Below, piece by piece: positions 1 to 11,096 of a stretch of 64,000 bases of DNA. The stretch lies in contig NC_057796.1 of NCBI RefSeq assembly GCF_018294505.1, forward strand, positions 271,839,466-271,903,465, written 5' to 3'. The DNA comes from Triticum aestivum (taxonomy: Eukaryota > Streptophyta > Magnoliopsida > Poales > Poaceae). Every line of letters starts with the position of its first letter. The stretch's first letter is position 1. Both the position numbers and the translations under genes were made by a program. The notes beneath the pieces were generated by a model. It was not told where the DNA came from and ran no database searches. It worked only from the letters and a program-made list of their open reading frames with translations.

Positions 1-20
1 ACCAAGCTGAATATGAAACT

Positions 21-623
21 TTGTTGTTTGGTTTACAAAATTTAGTAGATATGGGTGTAAAGGATATAGAGGCTTTTGGAGATTCACTTCTGGTAGTCCG
101 GCAAATTGGTGGTGAATTTCAATGTTTTGATGGATTATTAAACAACTATTTGGACCGATGTTTAGATATAATTAAGTCTCTGAATACTTTCACTATCAGT
201 CATATACCTAGGGAAGAGAATTCTAGAGCTAATTGCTTAGCGCAGCAAGCATCCGGATACCAAATCGGTAGGGGAAAGTTTTTCATATTAGAGAAACCGA
301 TGCTACATGTTGTTAATAGTAATGCTAATCTATTGGCTATTAATTTGCTAAAGGATGCAGCAGGTCCTTTTTCAATCCAGCAGCAAATAGTACATGGCAA
401 AGAAGATTCCGTTCAGGAGTCACAAATAACCGAATCAGCGGCTAATTTAGAACTAAGTGATTGGAGAACTCCTCTGGTTAATCATCTAAAGGATCCTGGG
501 CAAACAAGAGATAGAAAAATTCGGCAACAAGCTTTAAAATATACTTTGCTAGATAGTGAGTTTTACCACCAAACGATAGATGGATTACTTTTAAAGTGCT
601 TAGGTCCTGATCAGTCAGAGTAG
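21..623 (+). pseudogene. gypsy RNase H-like domain, partial
   Basis: About 200 codons are open. The first 90 residues have the plant RVT_3/RNase H layout: GDSLLVVRQIGGEF near residue 20, then SHIPREENSRANCLAQQAS near residue 60, the usual end of this domain in gypsy polyproteins. The rest is the linker leading to integrase. In the family this domain removes RNA from the RNA/DNA hybrid during reverse transcription. The frame is lost at about 620, where the integrase zinc-finger region begins, so no intact polyprotein is possible. The N-terminal catalytic residues lie upstream of the window. Confidence 0.75.
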
Positions 624-1462
624 CTATGGGTGAAGTACATGAAGGGCTATGCGGAACATATCAGTCGGCTCATAAGATGCAATGGTTATTGAAAAGAGCA
701 GGTTTGTATTGGCCGACGATGTTAGGGGATTGTTTTCGCTATTATAAAGGGTGTGAAGAATGCCAGAAATTTTGAAATGTTCAATTGGCTTCAACTAAAG
801 GTCATCGCTTCGTCCTAGTAGCTACAGATTATTCTACCAAATGGACTGAAGCGATTCCTTTAAGAAATATGACCCATAAGGAAGTGGTTAATTTTGTTTT
901 GGAGCATATTATTCGCAGATTTGGTATTCCTCAAACTTTGACTACAGATCAAGGTTCTTCTTTTATGTCTCATCAACTTCGTGAGTTTGCCGAATCTTTT
1001 AGAATTAAATTGTTAAATTCGTCGCCTTATTATGCTCAAGCTAACGGACAAGCCGAATCTAGCAATAAAACTTTAATTGAGCTTATAAAGAAGAATATTA
1101 AGGAGCATCCAAGAAAGTGGCATGAAGTGCTTTCAGAGGCTTTATGGGCTCATCGGATATCTAAGCATGGAGCAACTCAAGTGACACCGTATGAGTTAGT
1201 GTATGGACAGGAAGCAGTGTTACCTATAGAGGTTAATTTGCAAGCTCTTAGAGTAGCCAGACAAAACGATTTGTTGGCTGTAGACTATAATAATTTGATG
1301 ATGGATAGAATTGATGATGTTCCAGAAGAAAGATTAAGAGCCTTACGAGAGATTGAAAAAGAAAAATTAAGAATAGCTAAAGCTTATAACAAAAAGAGTG
1401 AAGGAAAAATCGTTCCAAATAGGAGACTTAGTGTGGAAAACGATTTTGCCTATTGGAACTAG
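624..1462 (+). pseudogene. gypsy integrase, broken
   Basis: A zinc-binding H2C2 motif can be read at about 650-775 in another frame (HEGLCGTYQSAHK, then CEECQKF). A catalytic-core ORF at 785-1462 contains ATDYSTKWTEA, TTDQGSSF (second catalytic Asp), NGQAESSNKTLI (catalytic Glu) and TPYELVYGQEAVLPIE. The linker that normally joins these parts and carries the first catalytic Asp is missing: the sequence jumps from the end of the zinc finger, through a stop near 775, straight to STKGHRF. Integrases of this family insert cDNA into chromosomes through a D,D,E triad, so this copy is inactive. The frame is also lost near 1462. Confidence 0.85.
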
Positions 1463-1576
1463 AAATATTAAATTCGGCAAGTGGTCACCGAGTTAGGAAG
1501 GTCCGTATAAGGTTGTAGAGGTTGTTCCTGGAAATTCAAATTTTGTACAATCTTTGCAGGGGGAAAGTTGCCCAAA

Positions 1577-1581
1577 GCTCT
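1577..1581. repeat. Target-site duplication GCTCT, left
   Basis: GCTCT stands directly before the TG of the left LTR at 1582. An identical GCTCT directly follows the right LTR at 11097-11101. Confidence 0.95.
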
Positions 1582-2979
1582 TGATAACCCACAAGTATAG
1601 GGGATTGCAACAGTTTTCGAGGGTATTCAACCCAAATTTATTGATTCGGCACAAGGGGAGCCAAAGAATATTCTCAAGTATTAGCAACTGAGTTGTCAAT
1701 TCAGCCACACCTGGATAACTTAGTATCTGCAGCAAGGTATTTAGTAGCAACGTAATATGATAGTAGTGGTCACGGTAACAAAAGTAATATTTTTTGGGTT
1801 TTGTAGTGATTGTAACGGTAGCAACGGAAAAGTAAATAAGCGAAGAACAATATGTGAAAAGCTCGTAGGCATTGGATCGGTGATGGAGAATTATGCCGGA
1901 TGCGGTTCATCATGTAACAATCATAACATAGGGTGACACAGAACTAGCTCCAATTCATCAATGTAATGTAGGCATGTATTCCGAATATAGTCATACGTGC
2001 TTATGGAAAAGAACTTGCATGACATCTTTTGTCCTACCCTCCCGTGGCAGCGGGGTCCTAGCGGAAACTAAGGGATATTAAGGCCTCCTTTTAATAGAGT
2101 ACCGGACCAAAGCATTAACACATAGTGAATACATGAACTCTTCAAACCACGGTCATCACCGGGAGTGGTCCCGATTATTGTCACTTCGGGGTTGCCAGAT
2201 CATAACACATAGTAGGTGACTATAGACTTGCAAGATAGGATCAAGAACTCACATATATTCATGAAAACATAATAGGTTCAGATCTGAAATCATGGCACTC
2301 GGGCGCTAGTGACAAGCATTAAGCATAGCAAAGTCATAGCAACATCAATCTCAGAACATAGTGGATACTAGGGATCAAACCCTAACAAAACTAACTCGAT
2401 TACATGATAGATCTTATCCAACCCATCACCGTCCAGCAAGCCTACGATGGAATTACTCACGCACGGTGGTGAGCATCATGAAATTGGTGATGGAGGATGG
2501 TTGATGATGACGACGGCGATGAATCCCCCTCTCCGGAGCCCCGAATGGACTCCAGATCAGCCCTCCCGAGAGGTTTTAGGGCTTGGCGGCGGCTCCGTAT
2601 CGTAAAACGCGATGAATCCATATCTCTGGTTTTTTCTCCCCGAAAGTGAATATATGGAGTTGGAGTTGAGGTCGGTGGAGCGTCAGGGGGCCCACGAGGC
2701 AGGGGGCGCCCAGGGGGGCAGGCGCACCCCCCACCCTCGTGGACAAGGTGTGGGCCCCCTGACGTGGATTCTTCTTCCTGTATTTTTAATATTTTCCAAA
2801 AATACGTTCCGTGGAGTTTCAGGTCATTCCGAGAACTTTTGTTTCTGCACATAAATAACACCATGGAAAGTTTGCTGAAAACAGCGTCAGTCCGGGTTAG
2901 TTCCATTCAAATCATGCAAGTTAGAGTCCAAAACAAGGGCAAAAGTGTTTGGAAAAGTAGATACGACGGAGACGTATCA
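1582..2979 (-). repeat. 3' LTR of Athila-lineage element
   Basis: On the minus strand it starts TGATACGTCTCCGTCG at 2979 and ends GTGGGTTATCA at 1582. It matches 9691-11096 almost throughout. At 2680-2765 a GC-rich inverted repeat centres on matching CCACGAGG and CCTCGTGG arms. A minus-strand TATATTC at about 2650 is a plausible TATA box. Confidence 0.95.
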
Positions 2980-2994
2980 ACTCCCCCAAGCTTA
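2980..2994 (-). promoter_or_regulatory. Polypurine tract
   Basis: Read on the minus strand, AAGCTTGGGGGAGT lies immediately before the TG of the 3' LTR. This is the expected position and composition for plus-strand priming. Confidence 0.75.
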
Positions 2995-4996
2995 AACCTT
3001 TGCTTGTCCTCAAGCAATTCAGTTGATAAACTGAAAGTGATAAAGAAAAACTTTTACAAACTCTGTTTGCTCTTGTTGATGTAAATATGTAAAGCCAACA
3101 TTCAAGTTTTCAACAAAGATTATGACTAACCACATTCACAATAACTCTTAGGTCTCATGTTTACTCATATCAATGGCATAATCAAATAGCGAGCAATAAT
3201 AATAAATCTCGGATGACAACACTTTCTCAAAACAATCATGATATGATATAATAAGATGGTATCTCGCTAGCCCTTTCTGAGACCGCAAAACATAAATGTA
3301 GAGCACCTTTAAAGATCAAGGACTGACTAAACATTGTAATTCATGGTGAAAGAAATCCAGTCATAGTCATACCCAATATAAATTAATAGTAATGGATGCA
3401 AATGACAGCAGCGCTCTCCAGCTAGTGCTTTTTAATAAGAGGGTGATGACTCAACATGAAAGTAAATAGATAGGCCCTTCGCAGAGGGAAGCAGGGATTT
3501 GTAGAGGTGCCAGAGCTCGATTTTGAAATAGAGATAAATAATATTTTGAGCGGCATACTTTCATTGTCAACATAACAACCAAGAGATGGCGATATCTTCC
3601 ATGCTACACACATTATAGGCGGTTCCCAAACAGAATGGTAAAGTTTATACTCCCCCTCCACCAACAAGAATCAATCCATGGCTTGCTTGAAACAACGAGT
3701 TTTGTTTGCAATTATTTTGATTTAGTTTGCATAAAGCATGGGACTGGGCATCCCAGTGACCAGCCATTTTCTCGTGAGTGAGGAGCGGAGTCCACTCCTC
3801 TTGAGAATAACCCGCCTAGCATGGAAGATACGGACAGCCCTAGTTGATACATGAGCTATTCGAGCATACAAAACAGAATGTTTATTTGAAGGTTTAGAGT
3901 TTGGCACATACAAATTTACTTGGAATGGCAGGTAGATACCGCATATAGGAAGGTATAGTGGACTCATATGGATTAACTTTGGGGTTTAAGGGATTGGATG
4001 CACAAGCAGTATTCCCGCTTAGTACAAGTGAAGGCTAGCAAAAGACTGGGAAGCGACCAACTAGAGAGCGACAACAGTCATGAACATGCATTAAAATTAA
4101 TAAACATTGAGTACAAGCATGAGTAGGATATAATCCACCATGAGCATAAATATCGTGAAGGCTATGTTGATTTGTTTCAACTACATGTGTGAACATGTGC
4201 CAAGTAGAGTCACTTAAATCATTCAAAGGAGGATACCACCCCACTATACCACATCACAACCATTTTAATAGCATGTTGGCACGCAAGGTAAACCATTATA
4301 ACTCATAGCTAATCAAGCATGGCACGAGCAACTATGATCTCTAATTGTCATTGCAAACATGTTTATTCATAATAGGCTGAATCAGGAACGATGAACTAAT
4401 CATATTTACAAAAAACAAGAGAGGTCGAGTTCATACCAGCTTCTCTCATCTCAGTCGGTCCATCATATATCGTCATAATTGCCTTTCACTTGCACGACCG
4501 AACGATGTGAATAATAATAAGAGTGCACATGCATTGGACTAAGCTGGAATCTGCGAGCATTCAATAAATAGGAGAAGACAAGGCAATATGGGCTCTTGGT
4601 TAAATCAACAACAACGCATATAAGAGCCACTTCAACAATTTAATTATGGTCTTCTCCTATAGACCCCCAAAGAAAAGAAAAGAAATAAAAACTATTTACA
4701 CGGGAAAGCTCCCAACAAGCAAAAAGAAGAACAGGAAATCTTTTTGGGTTTTCTTTTTAATTATTACTACTACAGCAAGAAAGGTAAACTAACTAAAAGT
4801 TACAACTAATTTTTTTGGTTTTTCTTAAGGTTTATCAAACACACAAGAAGAGAGGGAGAAAAAGAAAATAAACTAGCATGGATATTACAGTGAAAGAGTA
4901 TGAGCGCCGACATCTGGCAATGAGTGTGTGGACATGAATGTAATGTCGGTGAGAAATACGTACTCCCCCAAGCTTAGGCTTTTGGCCTAAGTTGGT
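2995..4996 (-). other. Non-coding 3' region of the Athila-lineage element
   Basis: About 2 kb lies between the third ORF and the 3' LTR. No frame longer than about 80 codons makes sense, and I see no domain, tandem array or nested insertion. Long untranslated tails are normal in Athila-type elements. Confidence 0.6.
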
Positions 4997-6020
4997 TTAT
5001 TGCCACGGATGGCTTGGCGGATATCCGTAGTTGTAGCCGGGGTCGTACTGCGATGCGGCAATTATTGCCTCTTGGGCTGCAGCATGGCGGCGAGCTGCCT
5101 CCGCCCTCCTCTCGTACTCATCTGCCTCCTCTCTGGTAATAACATATCTTCCTTTTGCCTGATAATCAAAGAAGGCAGGATCAGGGAGAGTAATACGGAC
5201 AGCACGACGTGTGTCAAAGATTAAGCGATACTGGAGAGGTGATTCATTCCTCTCAACAAACTGGTGGTGAACCATAGCATTAAAGTCTAGGTAAGCAGGA
5301 GGCAATTCAATATCATCATTACGTATGGTTACACCAAGAAAATCAGCTAAGCGGGTTGCATAAATTCCACCGAAGAAATCTCCATTAAATCTATTATTAT
5401 GCAACCTACGTGCAACAATGGCTCCCAAATTATAAGATTTGTCTCCTAACACAGCACTCCTAAGAATACTGAGGTCAGGAACACACATATGACATGCTTC
5501 ATCTTTACCATTTATGCACCTACCTATGAAGAGAGCAAAATAATGTATAGCAGAAAATGAATGCTCCCTATGGTAGCTTGTGTTATATCTCTAGATTCCC
5601 CCACAGTTATACTAGCAAGAAAATTTCTAAATTCAGATTTGCGGGGTTCACTAGCACTACCCCATTGCGGAAGTTTGCAAGCAGTGGTAAATCCTCTAAG
5701 TCCATCGTATAAGATTTTTCATAAAGATCAAACAGGACAGTTGAAGGATTACGTGAAAATGAAAATTCAAACCTCCTCACAAAGGAACTAGTGAGATAGT
5801 GGTACTGGCGGCATTTTTCTGCCTCGAAGCTCACAAGATCAGCGTTACGCAAATATGCGTTAAATTCTTCCTTGATTCCTGCTCGATCCATAAAGTTTTC
5901 TGAAGGCCATTCACAGGGCCGCACTGGGGCATCCCTTGGTGGCTCATCGTCAGCATCACGCATTGCAAGCCTGGGTCCTTGCTTCCTTGAAGAACCACCT
6001 TGGTACATTTTCCTAAGCAT
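4997..6020 (-). pseudogene. ATHILA ORF-1-like protein, two frames
   Basis: Two minus-strand ORFs, 6020-5607 and 5488-4997, are parts of one gene, with coding sense continuing between them in shifted frame. The first starts MLRKMYQGGSSRKQGPRL. The second contains CVPDLSILRSAVLGDKSYNLG followed by IVARRLHNNRFNG and GGIYATRLADFLG, the block I recognise from the ATHILA ORF-1 family of plant gypsy elements. The C-terminus is rich in Ala, Glu and Tyr. The function of this family is unknown. It follows the LTR-like segment at 6128-6654, which could act as its promoter. One or more frameshifts near 5500-5660 break it. I see no signal peptide or clear membrane segment, so an envelope role is not supported. 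Confidence 0.65.
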
Positions 6021-6127
6021 ATTTCTTCCTCTGAAAAATTTCTGAAATTTTTAGTAACTTCAAACAAAAGTAAACCAAGCTCAATAAAATTGATAGCAAC
6101 TACTCCTACAAGTGCCTAGAGACTATA

Positions 6128-6654
6128 TCAAGCATTAGAACTACTTGGAACCATATAAATTTGACATGCAAGCTCAAGAACATGGTCACCTAGGCAGCAC
6201 AAATTTGCAATGAATAGAGCACTAGAACAAAAACTAATTGGACCAATGGAGGAGTCACGTACCAAGGGACAATCCCCCCAAGCAGTTTTGTGAGAGGGGC
6301 TTTGAGCAAGGAGATCGAAAATCGCAGCAAAATGAGCTAGAACTCGTGCTTGAGCTGGATGGTGATTTTTTTGGGAGGAAGAAGGAGTGTGTGGGTGCAG
6401 GAATAAGTGGAGGGGAGCCACCATGGGCCCACGAGGCAGGGGGCACGCCCTGGTCCCTCGTGGCCAGGTGCTTGCTCCCCCTGCTGTGTTCTCAGTGCCA
6501 GATATTCTCAAATATTCCAGAAAAAATCATATTCCATTTTCAGGGCATTTGGAGAAATTTTATTTTCGGGGTATTTTTATATTGCACGGATAAATTAGAA
6601 AACAGACAGAAAAATACTATTTTTACTTTATTTCAACTAAATAACAGAAAGTAG
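6128..6654 (-). promoter_or_regulatory. Internal LTR-like segment and leader ahead of the third ORF
   Basis: This stretch resembles part of the element's own LTR in layout and orientation. It has a CCCACGAGGCAGGGGGC block with a CCCTCGTGG partner, then on the plus strand a T-rich run and TTTTCAGGGCATTTGGAGAA, which parallels the LTR's TTTCAGGTCATTCCGAGAA. The homology is imperfect and was judged by eye. It ends about 100 bp upstream of the third ORF. A duplicated U3-like promoter is one explanation; a captured LTR piece from another element is another. Confidence 0.45.
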
Positions 6655-6791
6655 AAAGAGGGTACAGAAGGTTGTGCCTTCTAGTTTCATCCATCTCATG
6701 CTCATCAAAAGGAATCCACTAACAAGGTTGATCAAGTCTTGTTAACAAACTCATTCCGAATAACATGGAACCGGAGAAATTTTGAATAACA

Positions 6792-7415
6792 CTATGTTAC
6801 CTCAACGGGGATATGCACATCCCCAATAATAAGAATATCATATTTCTTCTTGGCAGTAGGAAGAGGAAATTCAAAACCTCCAAAAATAATCGATGGAATT
6901 TTTCCAATAGAATTGATACTGTGGACTTGAGGTTGTTCCCTCGAAAAGTGTACCGTATGCTCATTGCCATTAACATGAAAAGTGACATTGCCTTTGTTGC
7001 AATCAATAACAGCCCCTGCAGTATTCAAAAAAAGTCTTCCAAGAATAAGAGACATACTATCATCCTCGGGAATATCAAGAATAACAAAGTCCGTTAAAAT
7101 AGTAACGTTTGCAACCACAACAGGCACATCCTCACAAATACCGACAGGTATAGCAGTTGATTTATCAGCCATTTGCAAAGATATTTCAGTAGGTGTCAAC
7201 TTATTCAAGTCAAGTCTACGATATAAAGAGAGAGGCATAACACTAACACCGGCTCCAAGATCACATAAAGCAGTTTTAACATAGTTTCTTTTGATGGAGC
7301 ATGGTATAGTTGGTACTCCTGGATCTCCAAGTTTCTTTGGTATTCCACCCTTAAAAGTATAATTAGCAAGCATGGTGGAAATTTTAGCTTTCGGTATCTT
7401 TTTTATTTGTAACAA
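6792..7415 (-). pseudogene. Retropepsin-like aspartic protease region
   Basis: This minus-strand ORF has about 207 codons. Residues near 50-65 read ALCDLGAGVSVMPLSLY, with D-L-G-A in place of the D-S/T-G-A of classic retropepsins, as is common in plant gypsy elements. It is followed by MADKSTAIPVGICEDVPV and by ILGRLFLNTAGAVIDC, the usual C-terminal hydrophobic-Gly motif. It would cleave the Gag polyprotein. It overlaps the end of the gag ORF in another frame near 7400, a frameshift relative to a continuous gag-pro reading. The frame stops at 6792, and the RT domain that follows in autonomous relatives is absent. Confidence 0.75.
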
Positions 7416-9503
7416 TTTCTTTCATATACTTAGCATAAGGATTCATTTTGAGCATATCAGTTAATCGCATACGCAAGAAGATAGGTCTAATCATTTCAGC
7501 AAAGCGCTCAAAATCCTCATCATCCTTTTTCTTGGATGGTTTGGGAGGAAAAGGCATGGGTTTCTGAACCCATGGTTCTCTTTCTTTACCGTGTTTCCTA
7601 GCAACAAACTCTCTCTTATCATAACATTGATTCTTTGATTGTGGGTTATCAAGATCAACAACAGGTTCAATTTCTACATCATTATCATTACTAGGTTGAG
7701 CATCATCATGAACATCATCATTAGTATTTTCATTAGGTTCATGTTCATTACCAGATTGTGTTTCAGCATCAGAAATAGAAATATCATTTGGATTCTCAGG
7801 TGGTTCAGCAATAGGTTCACTAGAAGCATGCAAAGTCCTATCATTTTTCTTTTTCTTCGTTTTAGAAGGACTAGGTGCATCAATATTATTTCTCTGAGAA
7901 TCTTGCTCAATTCTCTTAGGGTGGCCTTCAGGATACAAAGCTTCCTGAGTCATTCTACCAGTTCTAGTAGCCACTCTAACAACATAGTCATTATTCTTAT
8001 TATTCAATTCATTGAGCAAATCATTCTGAGCTTTAAGTACTTGTTCTACTTGAGTGGTAACCATAAAAGCATGTTTACTAATGAGTTTAAGTTCACCCTT
8101 AACTCTAGACATATAATCACCCAAGTGTTCAATCATATAAGCATTTTGTTTTAATTGTCTACCAAAATAAGCATTGAAGTCTTCTTGTTTAACCATAAAA
8201 TTATCAAACTCATCTAAGCATTGGCTAGCAAACTTAGTAGGAGGGATTTCAGCTTTATCATATCTATAGAGAGAATTTACCTTTACTACCTGTGTCGGGT
8301 TATCAAGACCATGTGTTTCTTCAATAGGTAATGGATTAGGATCATATATTTCTTCAACAGGCGGTAAATTAAGACCATGTACTTCTTCAATAGGTGGTAA
8401 ATTCTTAACATCTTCAGCTTTAATACCCTTTTCTTTCATAGATTTCTTTGCCTCTTGCATATCTTCAGGACTGAGAAATAGAACACCTCTTTTCTTCGGA
8501 GTTGGTTTAGGAATAGGCTCGGGAGCTGGCTCAGGAAGTGTCCAATTATTTTCATTTGTCAACATATTATTCAATAGAATTTCAGCTTCATCTGGTGTTC
8601 TTTCCCTGAAAACAGAACCAGCACAACTATCCAGGTAATCTCTGGAAGCATCGGTTAGTCCATTATAAAAGATATCAAGTATTTCATTTTTCTTAAGAGG
8701 ATGATCAGGCAAAGCATTAAGTAATTGGAGAAGCCTTCCCCAAGCTTGTGGGAGACTCTCTTCTTCAATTTGCACAAAATTATATATTTCCCTTAAAGTA
8801 GCTTGTTTCTTATGAGCAGGGAAATATTTAGCAGAGAAGTAATAAATCATATCCTGCGGACTACGCACACAACCAGGATCAAGAGAATTAAACCATATCT
8901 TAGCATCACCCTTTAATGAGAACGGAAATATTTTAAGGATATAAAGTAGCGAGATTTCTCATCATTAGTGAACAGGGTGGCTATATCATTTAATTTAGTA
9001 AGATGTGCCACAACAGTTTCAGATTCATAGCCATGAAAAGGATCAGATTCAACCAAAGTAATTACATCAGGATCAACAGAGAATTCATAATCCTTATCAG
9101 CAACACAGATAGGTGAAGTAGCAAAAGCAGGGTCAGGTTTCATTCTAGCATTAAGAGATTGCTGCTTCCATTTAGCTAATAACCTCTTGAGCTCGTATCT
9201 ATCTTTGCAAGCTAAAATAGCTATAGCAGCTTCTTTTTCCAAAACATAACCCTCAGGAATAACAGGCGATTCATATTTATTAGGGGGAGAGTCTTCATCA
9301 TCACTTTCATCAATGTTATCAGTTTCAATAATTTCATTCTCTCTAACCCTAGCAAGTTGTTCATCAAGAAATTTCACCAAGTGGCACAGTAGTATCAAGC
9401 ATAGAAGTAGTTTCATCATAAGTATCATGCATAGCAGAAGTGGCATCATCAATAACATGTGACATATCAGAACAAATAGTAGAAGCAGGTTTAGGTGTCG
9501 CAA
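7384..9503 (-). pseudogene. gag of Athila-lineage element, one frameshift
   Basis: Two minus-strand ORFs, 9503-8913 and 8868-7384, read as one Gag interrupted by a frameshift near 8930. The upper part has an acidic stretch and a conserved region ending in NDEKSRYFISL. The lower part carries the retrotransposon gag signature: SPQDMIYYFSAKYFP, TLREIYNFVQIEEESLPQAW, then LDIFYNGLTDASRDYLD. A charged low-complexity C-terminal half follows (KKKKNDRTLH, repeated PNEN/DDVHDD). No CCHC knuckle is evident. Gag would form the virus-like particle. The N-terminus above 9503 runs into the leader and its true start is unclear. Confidence 0.8.
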
Positions 9504-9660
9504 GCTTACTCAAAACAGAAGGTGAATCAAGTGCAGAGCTAGATGGCAGTTCCTTACCTCCCCTCGTAGTTCACGGATAGATTTTTGTTTTCTCGTCTTT
9601 CAAGTTCTTCATAGTGACCAGCAGATATAAATCCCAAGTGACTCAAAGAATAGAGCTATG

Positions 9661-9679
9661 CTCCCCGGCAACGGCGCCA
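9661..9679 (-). promoter_or_regulatory. Primer-binding site, tRNA-Asp type
   Basis: On the minus strand TGGCGCCGTTGCCGGGGAG lies 11 nt inside the 5' LTR. It is complementary to the 3' end of plant tRNA-Asp(GUC) as I remember it. It fixes the element's orientation. Confidence 0.8.
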
Positions 9680-9690
9680 GAAAATAGTCT

Positions 9691-11096
9691 TGATAACCCA
9701 CAAGTATAGGGGATCGCAACAGTTTTCGAGGGTAGAGTATTCAACCCAAATTTATTGATTCGACACAAGGGGAGCCAAAGAATATTCTCAAGTATTAGCA
9801 ACTGAGTTGTCAATTCAGCCACACCTGGATAACTTAGTATCTGCAGCAAGGTATTTAGTAGCAAAGTAATATGATAGTAGTGGTAACGGTAACAAAAGTA
9901 ATATTTTTTGGGTTTTGTAGTGGTTGTAACAGTAGCAACGGAAAAGTAAATAAGCGAAGAACAATATGTGAAAATCTCGTAGGCATTGGATCGGTGATGG
10001 AGAATTATGCCGGATGCGGTTCATCATGTAACAATCATAACATAGGGTGACACAGAACTAGCTCCAATTCATCAATGTAATGTAGGCATGTATTCCGAAT
10101 ATAGTCATACGTGCTTATGGAAAAGAACTTGCATGACATCTTTTGTCCTACCCTCCCGTGGCAGCGGGGTCCTAATGGAAACTAAGGGATATTAAGGCCT
10201 CCTTTTAATAGAGTACCGGACCAAAGCATTAACACATAGTGAATACATGAACTCCTCAAACTATGGTCATCACCGGGAGTGGTCCCGATTATTGTCACTT
10301 CGGGGTTGCCGGATCATAACACATAGTAGGTGACTATAGACTTGCAAGATAGGATCAAGAACTCACATATATTCATGAAAACATAATAGGTTCAGATCTG
10401 AAATCATGGCACTCGGGCCCTAGTGACAAGCATTAAGCATAGCAAAGTCATAGCAACATCAATCTCAGAACATAGTGGATACTAGGGATCAAACCCTAAC
10501 AAAACTAACTCGATTACATGATAGATCTCATCCAACCCATCACCGTCCAGCAAGCCTATGATGGAATTACTCACGCACGGCGGTGAGCATCATGAAATTG
10601 GTGATGGAGGATGGTTGATGATGACGACGGCGACGAATCCCCCTCTCTGGAGCCCCGAACGGACTCCAGATCAGCCCTCTCGAGAGGTTTTAGGGCTTGG
10701 CGGCGGCTCCGTATCGTAAAATGCGATGAATCCTTCTCTCTGATTTTTTTCTCCCCGAAAGTGAATATATGGAGTTGGAGTTGAGGTCGGTGGAGCGTCA
10801 GGGGGCCCACGAGGCAGGGGGGCACGCCCAGGGGGCAGGCGCGCCCCCCACCCTCGTGGACAGGGTGTGGGCCCCCTGACATGGATTCTTCTTCCAGTAT
10901 TTTTAATATTTTCCAAAAATACGTTCCATGGAGTTTCAGGTCATTCCGAGAACTTTTGTTTCTGCACATAAATAACACCATGGAAAGTCTGCTGAAAACA
11001 GCGTCAATCCGGGTTAGTTCCATTCAAATCATGCAAGTTAGAGTCCAAAACAAGGGCAAAAGTGTTTGGAAAAGTAGATACGACGGAGACGTATCA
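9691..11096 (-). repeat. 5' LTR of Athila-lineage element
   Basis: Partner of 1582-2979, with the same TGAT...TATCA ends. Differences are scattered substitutions plus a few small indels, for example 5 bp near 9735. The TATA-like TATATTC lies at about 10765 (minus strand). Confidence 0.95.

Larger units (their letters stand above)
1..1581 (+). mobile_element. Old Ty3/gypsy element, 3' half of pol (left fragment)
   Basis: This is the left part of a decayed gypsy element whose 5' end lies outside the window. It holds an RNase H-like domain followed by the zinc-binding and catalytic parts of integrase; integrase downstream of RNase H is the Ty3/gypsy order. It is cut at 1581 by a later insertion and resumes at 11097, where the reading continues into a pol C-terminus of the type NGKYLKKYYPSMW. 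The GCTCT at 1577-1581 is repeated at 11097-11101 and is the target-site duplication of the inserted element. The family was not identified. Confidence 0.85.
1582..11096 (-). mobile_element. Complete Athila-lineage LTR retrotransposon, non-autonomous (Sabrina/Fatima-like)
   Basis: The element is 9515 bp long, with LTRs of 1398 bp (1582-2979) and 1406 bp (9691-11096), TG...CA ends and a perfect 5-bp duplication. Orientation is minus: the primer site lies beside the right LTR, the polypurine tract beside the left LTR, and all coding traces are on the minus strand. In its own direction it has a gag with one frameshift, a retropepsin-like region and a third ORF resembling ATHILA ORF-1. There is no RT, RNase H or integrase, so it would need proteins from another element. 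I counted about 30 LTR differences by eye (roughly 2%), which suggests a fairly young insertion. The family name is recalled from the LTR ends and is tentative. Confidence 0.9.

Noticed and set aside
4997..6020. Third ORF as an envelope gene
   Set aside because: No signal peptide, no clear membrane anchor, and the conserved block matches ATHILA ORF-1 rather than an envelope protein.
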